The notes under the pieces: model-generated | Databases searched by the model: none | Told to the model about the DNA's origin: nothing | What the model saw: the letters and a program-made list of their open reading frames with translations, nothing else | Shown: positions 50,947-59,102 of the stretch, piece by piece | Layout: each line of letters begins with the position of its first letter | How positions within the stretch are numbered: position 1 is the stretch's first letter | Translations under genes and position numbers: made by a program | Virus record (IMG/VR): IMGVR_UViG_3300035703_000012 | Coordinates: 64,001-128,000 of that record | Strand: one strand, 5' to 3' | DNA from: a virus | Length of the DNA: 64,000 nucleotides

Positions 50947-51382
50947 GGGCCGCAAGGTGCAGGCCCCCCTGAACCTGCCGCTGCCAAGCGACGCGACCGC
51001 CTACGACATGCCGCCCGTGCAGGCCGAGACGCCGGTGGCGCAAGAAATCACGCTGGTGGGCGTCACCTTCTCGGGTTACGCCTTCGACACGCTGCGGCTC
51101 TACCAGCCCGTGCGGCTGGTGCCGGACCCTTACGGGCAGGTCGTGAAGCCCGAGACGGGCCACCCCGATCCGCACGCGCTCTCGGTGCAAGACGAGCAGG
51201 GCGGCCACATCGGCTACGTGCCCAAGGCGATCGCGCATGTCGTCAGCGCCTTCTGGCGCACGCACCCCACCATGCGGGTCGAGGCCCACGTGCTGCGCAT
51301 CAAGGGCGGCACGGACGGGCTTTCGTACGGCGTGGACGTGCTCGTGCGCTACGCCCTCGACGACGACGCGCAGGTGGCCTGA
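50927..51382 (+). CDS. HIRAN-domain protein
   Basis: 151 aa. VGVTFSGYAFDTLRLY, VRLVPDPYG, HPDPHALSV and GHIGYVPKAIAHVV match the HIRAN domain, which binds 3' ends of single-stranded DNA at stalled forks. It stands alone here, without helicase. ATG 50927 follows AAAGGA and overlaps the HNH gene. Confidence 0.8.
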   Translation: MTLHLGKGRKVQAPLNLPLPSDATAYDMPPVQAETPVAQEITLVGVTFSGYAFDTLRLYQPVRLVPDPYGQVVKPETGHPDPHALSVQDEQGGHIGYVPKAIAHVVSAFWRTHPTMRVEAHVLRIKGGTDGLSYGVDVLVRYALDDDAQVA

Positions 51383-51383
51383 C

Positions 51384-52064
51384 GTGCGCGGGCGCCTGAT
51401 TGTCTTCGAGGGCCTCGACGGGGTGGGCAAGACCACCCAAGCCCGGCTGCTGGCCGAGTACCTGCAGGAGCAGGAGGGCATCCCCTGCGTGTACGCCAAG
51501 CAGCCAGGTCAGGTCTTCGAGGGCAAGCTGCGCGAGCTGATCCTCACGCAAACGGCCACGCCGCTTGCGGAGCTTTTCTTGTTCCTCGCGGATCGGCACC
51601 AACATGTCACGCAGGTGGTCAAGCCGCTGCTGGCCGCCGGCCAGTGGGTCGTGCTGGATCGCTACAGCGACTCGACGGTGGCCTACCAGTGGTACGGCCG
51701 CAGCGAGGCTGCCTTCAAGGCGGCCTTCGACAACGACCTGCCGCACTTCTTGCGGGTGGTGGCCGCCGCCGAGGAACGCCTGGAGCCGGACGCTCTGGTG
51801 CTGCTCGACGCCCCCGAGCCCGTGATCGCCGCCCGGCTTGCCCGGCGCGCCGAGACCACCCGCTTGGGCGAGGCCGCCGGGGCGGAGTTCCGCAAGAACC
51901 TGCGCGCCTACTACAAGCACGTGATGCCCTACATCCGGCGCTACCCGGTGCTGCCCGTGCGCTGCGAGGCGGACATCCCCGCGGTGCACGCCCAGGTGGT
52001 GTCGGTCCTGCTCGACCACTTCAAGCTGCGCTCGCTCGCGACCCCCGACGATGGACCTGAGTGA
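51384..52064 (+). CDS. tmk: thymidylate kinase
   Basis: 226 aa. P-loop EGLDGVGKTTQ (9-19), the DRY motif VVLDRYSDSTVAYQ, and LLDAPEPVIAARLARR are typical of dTMP kinase. It phosphorylates dTMP to dTDP, the step after ThyX. GTG 51384 follows the HIRAN stop by one base, suggesting coupled translation. Confidence 0.93.
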   Translation: MRGRLIVFEGLDGVGKTTQARLLAEYLQEQEGIPCVYAKQPGQVFEGKLRELILTQTATPLAELFLFLADRHQHVTQVVKPLLAAGQWVVLDRYSDSTVAYQWYGRSEAAFKAAFDNDLPHFLRVVAAAEERLEPDALVLLDAPEPVIAARLARRAETTRLGEAAGAEFRKNLRAYYKHVMPYIRRYPVLPVRCEADIPAVHAQVVSVLLDHFKLRSLATPDDGPE

Positions 52065-52293
52065 TCCCCGCGCGGTGCTGCAGGCCTGGAACCAGGTCGA
52101 GCGCCGCTGCGGGTCGTACCGGCACGACGCCTGGCGCCACGCCGTCGCGCAAGGCTTCACCAACGCCGAGTTCGTCTCTCCCGACTACCCCTGCGGCCAG
52201 TGCTGCTTCGTGCTGGCCTGCACCCTGGAAGGACGCCATGACCCAACTGAAATCAGCCCCGGGCCCGACGGGTACCGCGGGCTTCACGGCTGA
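52051..52293 (+). CDS. small Cys-containing unknown protein
   Basis: 80 aa. CGQCCFVLAC near residue 48 may bind metal. It overlaps tmk at its start and the next gene at its end. No family recognised. Confidence 0.65.
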   Translation: MDLSDPRAVLQAWNQVERRCGSYRHDAWRHAVAQGFTNAEFVSPDYPCGQCCFVLACTLEGRHDPTEISPGPDGYRGLHG

Positions 52294-53707
52294 GGAAGCC
52301 GACACGCTGCGCCAACGCTACGGCACCGCGCTGCAGCACATCATCCTGCCCAGCCGCGAGCATGCCAAGCCCGGCCACCCGTTCTACATGACCTTCGCCC
52401 AGGCCCTGCGCTACCGCGAGGTGGGCACCGACAGCGACATCGCCGTGGCGGCCGTGGGCTTCGTGCCCAAGAGCCCCGTGGGCAGCCTCTACCTCAACGT
52501 GCCCGTCTGCAGCCGCATGAAGCTGCGCGAGTTTTCGGGCGTCGTCGTGCACGAGCTGCTGCACGTCATCCTCGGGCACGTGCACCTCGACACGGCTTTC
52601 CGCCGCCACCACCCCGAGCTCTTCGCCATCGCGATCGACTTAGTCGTGAACCAGACGGTGCTCAAAGACGGCTACGCCCTGCCCTTCGGCAAGGGCTACT
52701 TCCCCGATGACCCCGACCAGCTGGTCGATCCCGTCACGCTCGACTCCGTCGAGGCAATCGTGGGCAAACGGCCTCCGGCCGAGCAATCCGTCGAGTTCTA
52801 CTGCGACTGGCTGCTCGAAAACCTGCCCCCGCAAGCCGGCCCTTCCGACGGGGGCGACAGCGGCGAGGACGAGGGGAAAGGCAGCGGCTCCCAGCGGCCC
52901 GGCCCGCAGGCCAGCAGTCAGCGCAAGCGCCAGTACCTGTACGACCAGACGGACCACGAGAACAGCCTGCTCGACGAGGAGGGCAACCCCCTGTCGGAGG
53001 CCGAACGCGAGATCGTGAAGCGCACGGTGGCGCAGGTGGTGAAAGAAGCCGTCGACAACGCCGGCGGGCTCGGCCAGCTGCCGGGGCACCTGCAGCGCGC
53101 CTGCCAGCAGGTCATCGCGGTGCTCGAGCCCAAGGTCAGCCTGGAGCACCTGCTGAGTTCCGCCATGGGCGGGGCCGGCCGCATGGAGCCGTATCTGCGG
53201 CGCAACCGGCTCAACCGCTACGAGCAGCCCGGCAAGCTCGGCTACAAGCCCAGCCTGGCGCTCGGCATCGTTGCGGACGTCTCGGGGTCGGTGGACAACG
53301 CCGAGCTCTCGTACGCCTTCGGCGTGTGCCGCAAGCTCGCCCATCAGGCCGGGCTGGAGGTCTACATCCAGCAGGCGTCAGACGGCAACGTCGAGGACAT
53401 CCAGCCGCTCGACGCGGTGCTCGACGCCGACGGCGGCAAGCGGCTGGGCTACGGCGGGACCGACATGCGGCCTTCCGTGCTGGCCTTTCAGGAAGAGATC
53501 GAGCAGGGCGGGGCCTGCCGGGTGGGCGCCATCTTCGTGCTGACGGACGGCGAGCTCGACAGCCGCTCACGGGTGCTGCCGCACGAGGTGGACGTGCCCG
53601 TGTACTGGCTCTCGTACCGCAGCCAGAAGGTGCCCTTCGCGGGTCCCTACGCCGGCGAGTGGTACTGGTTCTCGCCGCAGTCCGGCGAGGTCAAGCGACT
53701 CGATTAG
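52238..53707 (+). CDS. VWA-like metallopeptidase (DUF2201 type), partner of MoxR
   Basis: 489 aa. A zinc-peptidase motif HELLHVILGH lies at 105-114, and a C-terminal VWA-like domain carries MIDAS residues DVSGS (347-351), GGTD (T408) and TDG (436-438). The two are joined by an acidic, Gln/Arg-rich linker. This two-domain layout is that of DUF2201 proteins, which are encoded with MoxR AAA ATPases. The MoxR gene is at 56108, separated here by five genes. Such pairs remodel or process target proteins. ATG 52238 follows GGAAGGA. Confidence 0.86.
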   Translation: MTQLKSAPGPTGTAGFTAEEADTLRQRYGTALQHIILPSREHAKPGHPFYMTFAQALRYREVGTDSDIAVAAVGFVPKSPVGSLYLNVPVCSRMKLREFSGVVVHELLHVILGHVHLDTAFRRHHPELFAIAIDLVVNQTVLKDGYALPFGKGYFPDDPDQLVDPVTLDSVEAIVGKRPPAEQSVEFYCDWLLENLPPQAGPSDGGDSGEDEGKGSGSQRPGPQASSQRKRQYLYDQTDHENSLLDEEGNPLSEAEREIVKRTVAQVVKEAVDNAGGLGQLPGHLQRACQQVIAVLEPKVSLEHLLSSAMGGAGRMEPYLRRNRLNRYEQPGKLGYKPSLALGIVADVSGSVDNAELSYAFGVCRKLAHQAGLEVYIQQASDGNVEDIQPLDAVLDADGGKRLGYGGTDMRPSVLAFQEEIEQGGACRVGAIFVLTDGELDSRSRVLPHEVDVPVYWLSYRSQKVPFAGPYAGEWYWFSPQSGEVKRLD

Positions 53708-53716
53708 GAGGTTTCC

Positions 53717-54172
53717 ATGACCGACACCTGTTACGGCTCGCGCTACCGGAGCGGGCTTTCCACCACCGAAATCGCCAAGCTGGTCCGGCTCGACATCAAG
53801 CAGGCCATCAAGGCGCGAACCCTGCCCAAGGGCAGGTACAGCGTGCGCTCGGCGTACTTTGCCAACGGGTCGAGCATCACCATCCGCATCCTGGACCTTG
53901 CGTTGCAGGTCGTGAGCCCGCAGTGGGCGATGGTGGAGGTGATCGACCCCGGTCGCAACCGGGAGCCCGTGTACACGCCGGCGGCCGGCGAGGTCCTCAA
54001 GACGCTCGAGGGGCTGCTGGCGGCCTACAACTACGACGGGTCCGACCTCAACACGGACTACTTCCACGTCAACTTCTACACCAGCGTGGACTTCGACTGG
54101 CGCCTTGTCGAGGCCCAGAAGGCCGGGCTGTGCCAGGCCTGCAAGCAGCTGCCCCTGCCCGAGGTCGCGTGA
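53717..54172 (+). CDS. LPD29-type domain protein
   Basis: 151 aa. STTEIAKLVRLDIKQAIKAR, LPKGRYSVRS, the S.TI.I strand and YNYDGSDLNTDYFHVNFY match the LPD29 domain and related phage proteins, common in mobile elements and of unknown function. The C-terminal CQAC may bind zinc. ATG 53717 follows AGGAGG. Confidence 0.78.
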   Translation: MTDTCYGSRYRSGLSTTEIAKLVRLDIKQAIKARTLPKGRYSVRSAYFANGSSITIRILDLALQVVSPQWAMVEVIDPGRNREPVYTPAAGEVLKTLEGLLAAYNYDGSDLNTDYFHVNFYTSVDFDWRLVEAQKAGLCQACKQLPLPEVA

Positions 54173-54525
54173 TGCCCGCCCTCGTGCCGACCCGCTCGTC
54201 TGGGTTGACCCAGATCGTCAGCGCCAGCCTGGGGGCTGCCACCCGCAGGCGCTGGCACAACATGCGCGTGCTGTGGCAGGCCCTCGGCCGGCTGCAGCTG
54301 GGCGTGGACGCGCAGGGCTTCACGCTGGGCTACGCGGGCAGCCAGGTGCGGCTGCGGCACGACGGCAACGTCGATGTGTTCACGGCCCGCAACTTCTGGC
54401 TGCAGACCGGCGGCCTGGCCCAGCTCAACCCGACCAGCCCGCACCACGACAGCTACACCGAGGTGGGCAGCTGGTGCCAGGTCGAAGACCCCCTCGAGGC
54501 AGGAGGCTGCGCCCATGCCGAGTGA
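54172..54525 (+). CDS. unknown protein
   Basis: 117 aa. ATG overlaps the preceding TGA. Bases 54199-54214 within it are a near copy of the operator palindrome (TCTGGGTTGACCCAGA). Beta-rich C-terminal half. No family recognised. Confidence 0.65.
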   Translation: MPALVPTRSSGLTQIVSASLGAATRRRWHNMRVLWQALGRLQLGVDAQGFTLGYAGSQVRLRHDGNVDVFTARNFWLQTGGLAQLNPTSPHHDSYTEVGSWCQVEDPLEAGGCAHAE

Positions 54526-55132
54526 CGTCTGCGAGATGATGTCGGACCTCGGCCTGGTCGCCGACGCCAGCGCGGCCGGCTACCACGAGGGCATCCGCAA
54601 CCACGGCACGTGCCAGCTCGGCATGATCACCACAGCCCAGCCCCTGGCGTTCAGCCGGGCGCTGCTGCTCAAGCACGGGCTCGAGCGGCCGTACTGGAAC
54701 CTGGCCTGCGAGTGCCCGGCGGGCATTCCTGCCTGGATGACGAGCTTCACCATCACGCCGAGCGTGGTGACGCCGCCCCCGCCCGGGTTCTTGCCCGTGG
54801 TGTTCACGCCCGGCGTGCCGCCGGTCCTGCCGGCGGTGCCGCCTGTGGCGACCACGGCCTTCGGGCTGACGACGCCCACCGTGATCCCCTTCTCGCCGCC
54901 TCTGGCCGAGCAGCAGATCGCGGCGCTGGCGGCGGTGCCGGGAGGCTTCGCCTCCTGGAGCATGCCAGGCACCGTGTATCAGTTCCTGGTGACGGGAAGC
55001 GTGCCGCCGGGGCTCGCGCCCGGGCTGTACCGCCACGCTTTCTACGTGACGGCGGCCCCGGCGTTCAACAGCGCGGCGCGCGAGCGCCTCGCCAAGTTCA
55101 GCTTCGGGCTGGTGGTGGGAGACACGCGATGA
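54515..55132 (+). CDS. unknown Pro-rich protein, possible tail component
   Basis: 205 aa. A Cys-containing N-terminal region, a Pro/Val-rich middle (PPPPGFLPVVFTPGVPP), and a beta-rich end. Its position before the PAAR gene suggests a structural or tail-linked role, by context only. ATG 54515 follows GGAGG. Confidence 0.7.
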   Translation: MPSDVCEMMSDLGLVADASAAGYHEGIRNHGTCQLGMITTAQPLAFSRALLLKHGLERPYWNLACECPAGIPAWMTSFTITPSVVTPPPPGFLPVVFTPGVPPVLPAVPPVATTAFGLTTPTVIPFSPPLAEQQIAALAAVPGGFASWSMPGTVYQFLVTGSVPPGLAPGLYRHAFYVTAAPAFNSAARERLAKFSFGLVVGDTR

Positions 55133-55740
55133 GCCAGGCCTACGTGCCGCGCAGCGAGCAAGTGAAGACCGCGCCGGAGAGCCCCATCGAGGGGCAGAAG
55201 GTCTGGCAGTGTGAGCTGGCGGACTTCGTCGACCAGCGTGTGACGCTGCCGGAGGTCGCCTTGCGCGTGACGGAGGTGGTGGCGGTGTACCAGGCGGCGC
55301 TGCCAGCGTTGCCGATCGGGCTCGGGGGTCAAAACCTCTGGCCCGACCTCGAACGGGTTTACACCCCGGCCTCCCAGCCCGTGCGCGTCACGGCCGACGG
55401 CGAAACCGTCGGCACCTACACCAGCTTCGCGCTGGAAGCCCAGCCGCTGGATGACACGCTGCGTCACACCGTGACGCTCACATGGCCGCCGCCCACCTTC
55501 ACGCACCCCGTCACGGGGGCGCTGACGACCCGCGACGACCTGCCGCCCGACACCGCCCAGGTCACGGCCTGGCTGGTCTTCGAGGGGCCGCTGCCGACGG
55601 CGGACTACGCCCTCGTGGCCGATGCCGAGAACCAGCTGAAAGTCCTGCACGTGCGCCAGCACTTCGACCGGCTGCTGCCGCTCAAGGCGCTGTGCGTGTA
55701 CTACACCGCCGAGGTCGCCCCCGGCTTCGTGAGGGAGTAG
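55129..55740 (+). CDS. unknown protein next to PAAR gene
   Basis: 203 aa, ATGA-coupled to the previous gene. Beta-rich with a repeated Thr/Val pattern (VRVTADGETVGTYTSF), fitting a beta-sandwich tail protein. Function inferred from neighbours only. Confidence 0.72.
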   Translation: MSQAYVPRSEQVKTAPESPIEGQKVWQCELADFVDQRVTLPEVALRVTEVVAVYQAALPALPIGLGGQNLWPDLERVYTPASQPVRVTADGETVGTYTSFALEAQPLDDTLRHTVTLTWPPPTFTHPVTGALTTRDDLPPDTAQVTAWLVFEGPLPTADYALVADAENQLKVLHVRQHFDRLLPLKALCVYYTAEVAPGFVRE

Positions 55741-55742
55741 CC

Positions 55743-56081
55743 GTGGGAAGCAAAGGCCTCGCACGTCAGTTCGACCCGGTCCAGAACAACGCCGACACGC
55801 ACGGGTGGTGGTTCTCCGCCCCCGTTTACGGCTGGTTCTTCCTTGGCAGCCCCAACGTCTTCGTCAACTCGCGGGCTGCCATCCGCGAGGGCGACGGCGG
55901 CCCCCATGTGGCCTGCCCCGGCCCGAACAGCTTCAAGGCCGTTTCGGGGGCCAGCAAGACCCTCATCAACTCCAAGCCCGCGGTCCGCAACGGTGACCGC
56001 ACCGAGCACTGCAACAACCCCATGAGCACAGGCGCGGTGATGGAAGGTTTCACGAGCCCCAACACCTTCGCCGACCAGTGA
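55743..56081 (+). CDS. PAAR-repeat spike-tip protein
   Basis: 112 aa. GSPNVFVNSRAAIREGDG, GPNSFKAVSGASKTLINSKPAVRNGD and SPNTFAD are PAAR-type repeats. PAAR proteins cap the needle of contractile tails and type VI secretion systems and bind a metal through His/Cys. Supports a contractile-tailed phage. GTG 55743 lies two bases after the preceding stop. Confidence 0.87.
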   Translation: MGSKGLARQFDPVQNNADTHGWWFSAPVYGWFFLGSPNVFVNSRAAIREGDGGPHVACPGPNSFKAVSGASKTLINSKPAVRNGDRTEHCNNPMSTGAVMEGFTSPNTFADQ

Positions 56082-56107
56082 GTTTCACGAAAGGACCATC
56101 CTCCCCC

Positions 56108-57490
56108 ATGACCCCGATCGTCAAGATGATGGACAAGAAGATCGCCACGGCCGCCGACGACTCCACCGGCGCGTACGCCCGCACGCTGGCCGCTCTGCAG
56201 GCCCTGGACGACGCGCGCATCGCCCAGGTCGCAACCGAGCTGTTCGGCGAGAACGTGCACCAGCGCATCATGTTCATCTGCTGGGTGAAGACCCTGCAGA
56301 ACCGCCCCAACCGCAACCTCAACCCGCGCAGCTACCCTGTCAACCTCATCTCCGAGCCCGGCGAGGGCAAGTCCGCCATCGTCTACGCGATGCAGCCCGC
56401 CATGGAGAAGTTCCTGAGCCAGCTGGCGGGTGAGCCGATGGCCTTCCACGTCTGCGTGCAGACGCTGGCCGGCGTGAACGACCTCTCCGAGATCCTCGGC
56501 ATCGTCCACCTCGACCCCGTGCGCGGCATCTCCAAGCTGTTCCCGCACGAGAACCTGCCGTCCGGCGACGATCCCGTCTTCGGGCTGCTGTTCATCGACG
56601 ACTACAACCGCGGCGACGACCGCACCATCGCGGGCGTGATGGAGCTCGTCAACACGGGCCGCTACAACAGCTACGTGCTGCCGGCGGGCTTCTCGGTGGT
56701 GGCGGCCTCGAACCCGCAGGGCAAGGCCCACAAGGTGCGCACCGTCGACATGGCGCAGTTCACGCGCTTCGTGAACCTGCCCGTGGCCCCGCCGCGCAGC
56801 CAGTGGATCCAGAACCTGGCGGAGCAGGGCATCGACAAGGAGCTGATCGCCTACGCCGTGAAGTTCCGCGACGTGGCGGCCACCGCCAGCATCGCCAACT
56901 ACCTGCCCGAGCCCCGCCCCGTGAACAAGCGCAACTTCGCCCTGTACGGCCACCTGCGCGGCGTGCTCAAGCACGACGAGATGGCCCACAACGAGGTGGC
57001 CTTCGCCATGTTCGGCCCCAACTCGATGCGCGACCTCTCGGCCATGCTCGACGGGCTCTCGCCGCTCGACGCGCACGAGATCCTCGGCGTGAACAAGCGC
57101 GAGAAGCTGGCGGGCATCCAGGGTGAGGAGCCGACGGTCGCAGGCCCGAAGGCGATCGCGCGCATGCGGCAGTTCGAGAAGGACCGCCACAGCGAGATCA
57201 CGGCCGTGTCGGTGCTGTACCTGGTCAACCACCTCAACAAGGAAGACACCCAGCTCTCGGACGAGCAGTTCGACGCGCTGGGCGAGTTCTTGCTGGCGCT
57301 GCCGGCCGAAACCGCCAACCTCGGGCTGCGCAAGCTCGTGCTGGAGGGCACGCCGCGTAAGGGCTACTACCTGCCCAAGCTCTCGCAGTGGCGCGCCGCC
57401 CCCGGCGAGCCCGGCGGTCCGCTCGTCAAGCGGATGATGGAGAAGCTGCACGAGCTCAAGCAGCAGCTGCACCATGAGCTCGGTGCCTGA
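56108..57490 (+). CDS. MoxR-family AAA+ ATPase
   Basis: 460 aa. Walker A SEPGEGKS (82-89), Walker B LLFIDDYNRG (160-169), sensor 1 AASNP (199-203) and the LPAGFSVVA strand are typical of MoxR ATPases. The C-terminal 200 residues add helical extensions. MoxR proteins work with VWA-domain partners as chaperones or for metal-centre insertion. The likely partner is the metallopeptidase/VWA protein at 52238. ATG 56108 is chosen; GTG 56078 is in frame upstream. Confidence 0.88.
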   Translation: MTPIVKMMDKKIATAADDSTGAYARTLAALQALDDARIAQVATELFGENVHQRIMFICWVKTLQNRPNRNLNPRSYPVNLISEPGEGKSAIVYAMQPAMEKFLSQLAGEPMAFHVCVQTLAGVNDLSEILGIVHLDPVRGISKLFPHENLPSGDDPVFGLLFIDDYNRGDDRTIAGVMELVNTGRYNSYVLPAGFSVVAASNPQGKAHKVRTVDMAQFTRFVNLPVAPPRSQWIQNLAEQGIDKELIAYAVKFRDVAATASIANYLPEPRPVNKRNFALYGHLRGVLKHDEMAHNEVAFAMFGPNSMRDLSAMLDGLSPLDAHEILGVNKREKLAGIQGEEPTVAGPKAIARMRQFEKDRHSEITAVSVLYLVNHLNKEDTQLSDEQFDALGEFLLALPAETANLGLRKLVLEGTPRKGYYLPKLSQWRAAPGEPGGPLVKRMMEKLHELKQQLHHELGA

Positions 57491-57872
57491 AGCGCTGCGC
57501 CCCTGGCTTCCGCTGGGCGACCTGCTCGCCCGGCTGGAGGCCGGGGAGGTGCCAGCCAAGACCTCCGTGCACCACGACCCCCTCACGGGGGTCTACCGGG
57601 TGCTCTTCTACAAGCACAAGCTCCTCAAGAAGCTCAAGTACCTCGGCTGCAGCGTGCCCCTGCACGACCCCGCTTTGCGCTTCGCCCGCGCGCTGCTGGA
57701 CGGCGGCGGGGAGCTGCTGCAGCTCGAACTGCACCCCTTTGTGCCCGGCCGGACCCACGAGGTCTGGCTGGCGCTCGCAGACCCGAAAGAGACGCCTTGC
57801 GATGACGAACCGCTACCTTCAGATGGAGCGCGAGCTGGGGCCCGAGCCGACGGCCCGCATCTTGCTGGCTGA
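57474..57872 (+). CDS. unknown protein
   Basis: 132 aa, overlapping the MoxR gene by 17 bases and the next gene by 71, so its last third may be less constrained. YRVLFYKHKLLKKLKYLG is a strongly basic strand-helix segment. No family recognised. Confidence 0.6.
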   Translation: MSSVPEALRPWLPLGDLLARLEAGEVPAKTSVHHDPLTGVYRVLFYKHKLLKKLKYLGCSVPLHDPALRFARALLDGGGELLQLELHPFVPGRTHEVWLALADPKETPCDDEPLPSDGARAGARADGPHLAG

Positions 57873-58047
57873 CGCCCGCTACCTGGTCGCCGAGGCCGCC
57901 GAGCCCGCCGCGCTGGCTGGCTTGCTCGCGCTGGTGCTGGACCACCATGCAGCCTGCTTGGCGTCGCTGGCCGCCAGCGAGCCCGTGCAGCTGCTGCTCG
58001 CGGCCCTGAACCGCCAGGTGCAGGCCCGCCAGCCCGTGACCTTCTAG
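57802..58047 (+). CDS. small helical unknown protein
   Basis: 81 aa, Ala/Leu-rich helices. ATG 57802; the upstream GAAAGAG is a weak ribosome site. No family recognised. Confidence 0.65.
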   Translation: MTNRYLQMERELGPEPTARILLADARYLVAEAAEPAALAGLLALVLDHHAACLASLAASEPVQLLLAALNRQVQARQPVTF

Positions 58048-58056
58048 GCGCCGCCA

Positions 58057-58539
58057 ATGCGCGTGGAGATCCTGTTCCGGCCGCACCCGCAAAAAAGCTT
58101 TCGCTACAACTTCGTGCCCAACGCGTTCCTGTGGTGCTACGCCACCGCCCTGGCCGAGCACCTGCGCGACGAGGCCGGTCAGCCGCTGGCCTTCACAGCG
58201 CACACCGGGCAGAACGGCCGCTGGACCTTCGCTGGCATTGCCAACGTCGTGACGTGCGTTCCCGGCCTGGCCAACACGCACTGGCTCATGCACGAGCCGG
58301 AACGCTACCGGCACTTCGCCATGGCGCTGTGGGTGCTCGAGCACCTGTTCAAAGACGACATCAAGGTTTCGCCGATGCTCGAGAAGGACAGGTGCACCCG
58401 CTGGACCGGGCTGGGCACGCCGGAGGCGTGGCGCACGCTCTGGTTCGACACCTGGCGGCTGGTGAACGCCCAGCTGGGCACGCCGCTGCCTGAGAGCCTG
58501 GCCGAGTTCCAGATGAACGCGGCGCTCGGCGCCGCCTGA
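58057..58539 (+). CDS. unknown protein
   Basis: 160 aa, Trp- and His-rich, mixed alpha/beta (MRVEILFRPHPQKSF start). No ribosome site is obvious. No family recognised. Confidence 0.75.
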   Translation: MRVEILFRPHPQKSFRYNFVPNAFLWCYATALAEHLRDEAGQPLAFTAHTGQNGRWTFAGIANVVTCVPGLANTHWLMHEPERYRHFAMALWVLEHLFKDDIKVSPMLEKDRCTRWTGLGTPEAWRTLWFDTWRLVNAQLGTPLPESLAEFQMNAALGAA

Positions 58540-58550
58540 AGGAGACCCCC

Positions 58551-59102
58551 ATGGGATACACCCACTACTGGTACCAAAAGCAGGACTGCCCGCCGTACAC
58601 CTGGGCGGTGCTCGTGGCCAAAGCTCGCCGGGCGTTGGCGCCCGAAGTGCCGTTGCTGTGTTACGAGGACACCAGCGACATCCCGAAGCCGGGCTTTTGG
58701 GTCACGGACAACGACGAAATCATCTTCAACGGCCGCGGCGACGACAGCTACGAGACCTTCTGGCTCAACCGCAAGCAAAGTTCTCTCGAACCCTGGCAAG
58801 AACACTACCGAGACGAGGGCGTTTTCAACTGCTGCAAGACCGGTCGTGCGCCTTACGACACCGCGGTCCAGCTGGTGCTGCTGCTCGCCGAGCAGCTGGC
58901 GCCCGAGGCCTACACGCTCAAGAGCGACGGCGACTTGCTCAACTGGCTCTCGGCCATCCACAAGCTCTCGCGCAGGCTGAGCGAGCCGCCTTATGTGCCT
59001 CAGTTCCTGCGCGACAGCCTGCTGCCGACCCTGCTTGAGCAGGACTTGTCAGAAACCGAGCGGACGTTGCTGCAAGAGATTCTCCCGGAGCACGCGGCAT
59101 GA
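58551..59102 (+). CDS. conserved phage protein of the MGYTHYW type
   Basis: 183 aa. The start MGYTHYWYQ, the DEIIFNGRGDDSYETF segment and FNCCKTGRAPYDTAVQLVLLL belong to a family widespread in phages, function unknown. ATG 58551 follows AAGGAG. ATGA overlap with the polymerase gene. Confidence 0.84.
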   Translation: MGYTHYWYQKQDCPPYTWAVLVAKARRALAPEVPLLCYEDTSDIPKPGFWVTDNDEIIFNGRGDDSYETFWLNRKQSSLEPWQEHYRDEGVFNCCKTGRAPYDTAVQLVLLLAEQLAPEAYTLKSDGDLLNWLSAIHKLSRRLSEPPYVPQFLRDSLLPTLLEQDLSETERTLLQEILPEHAA

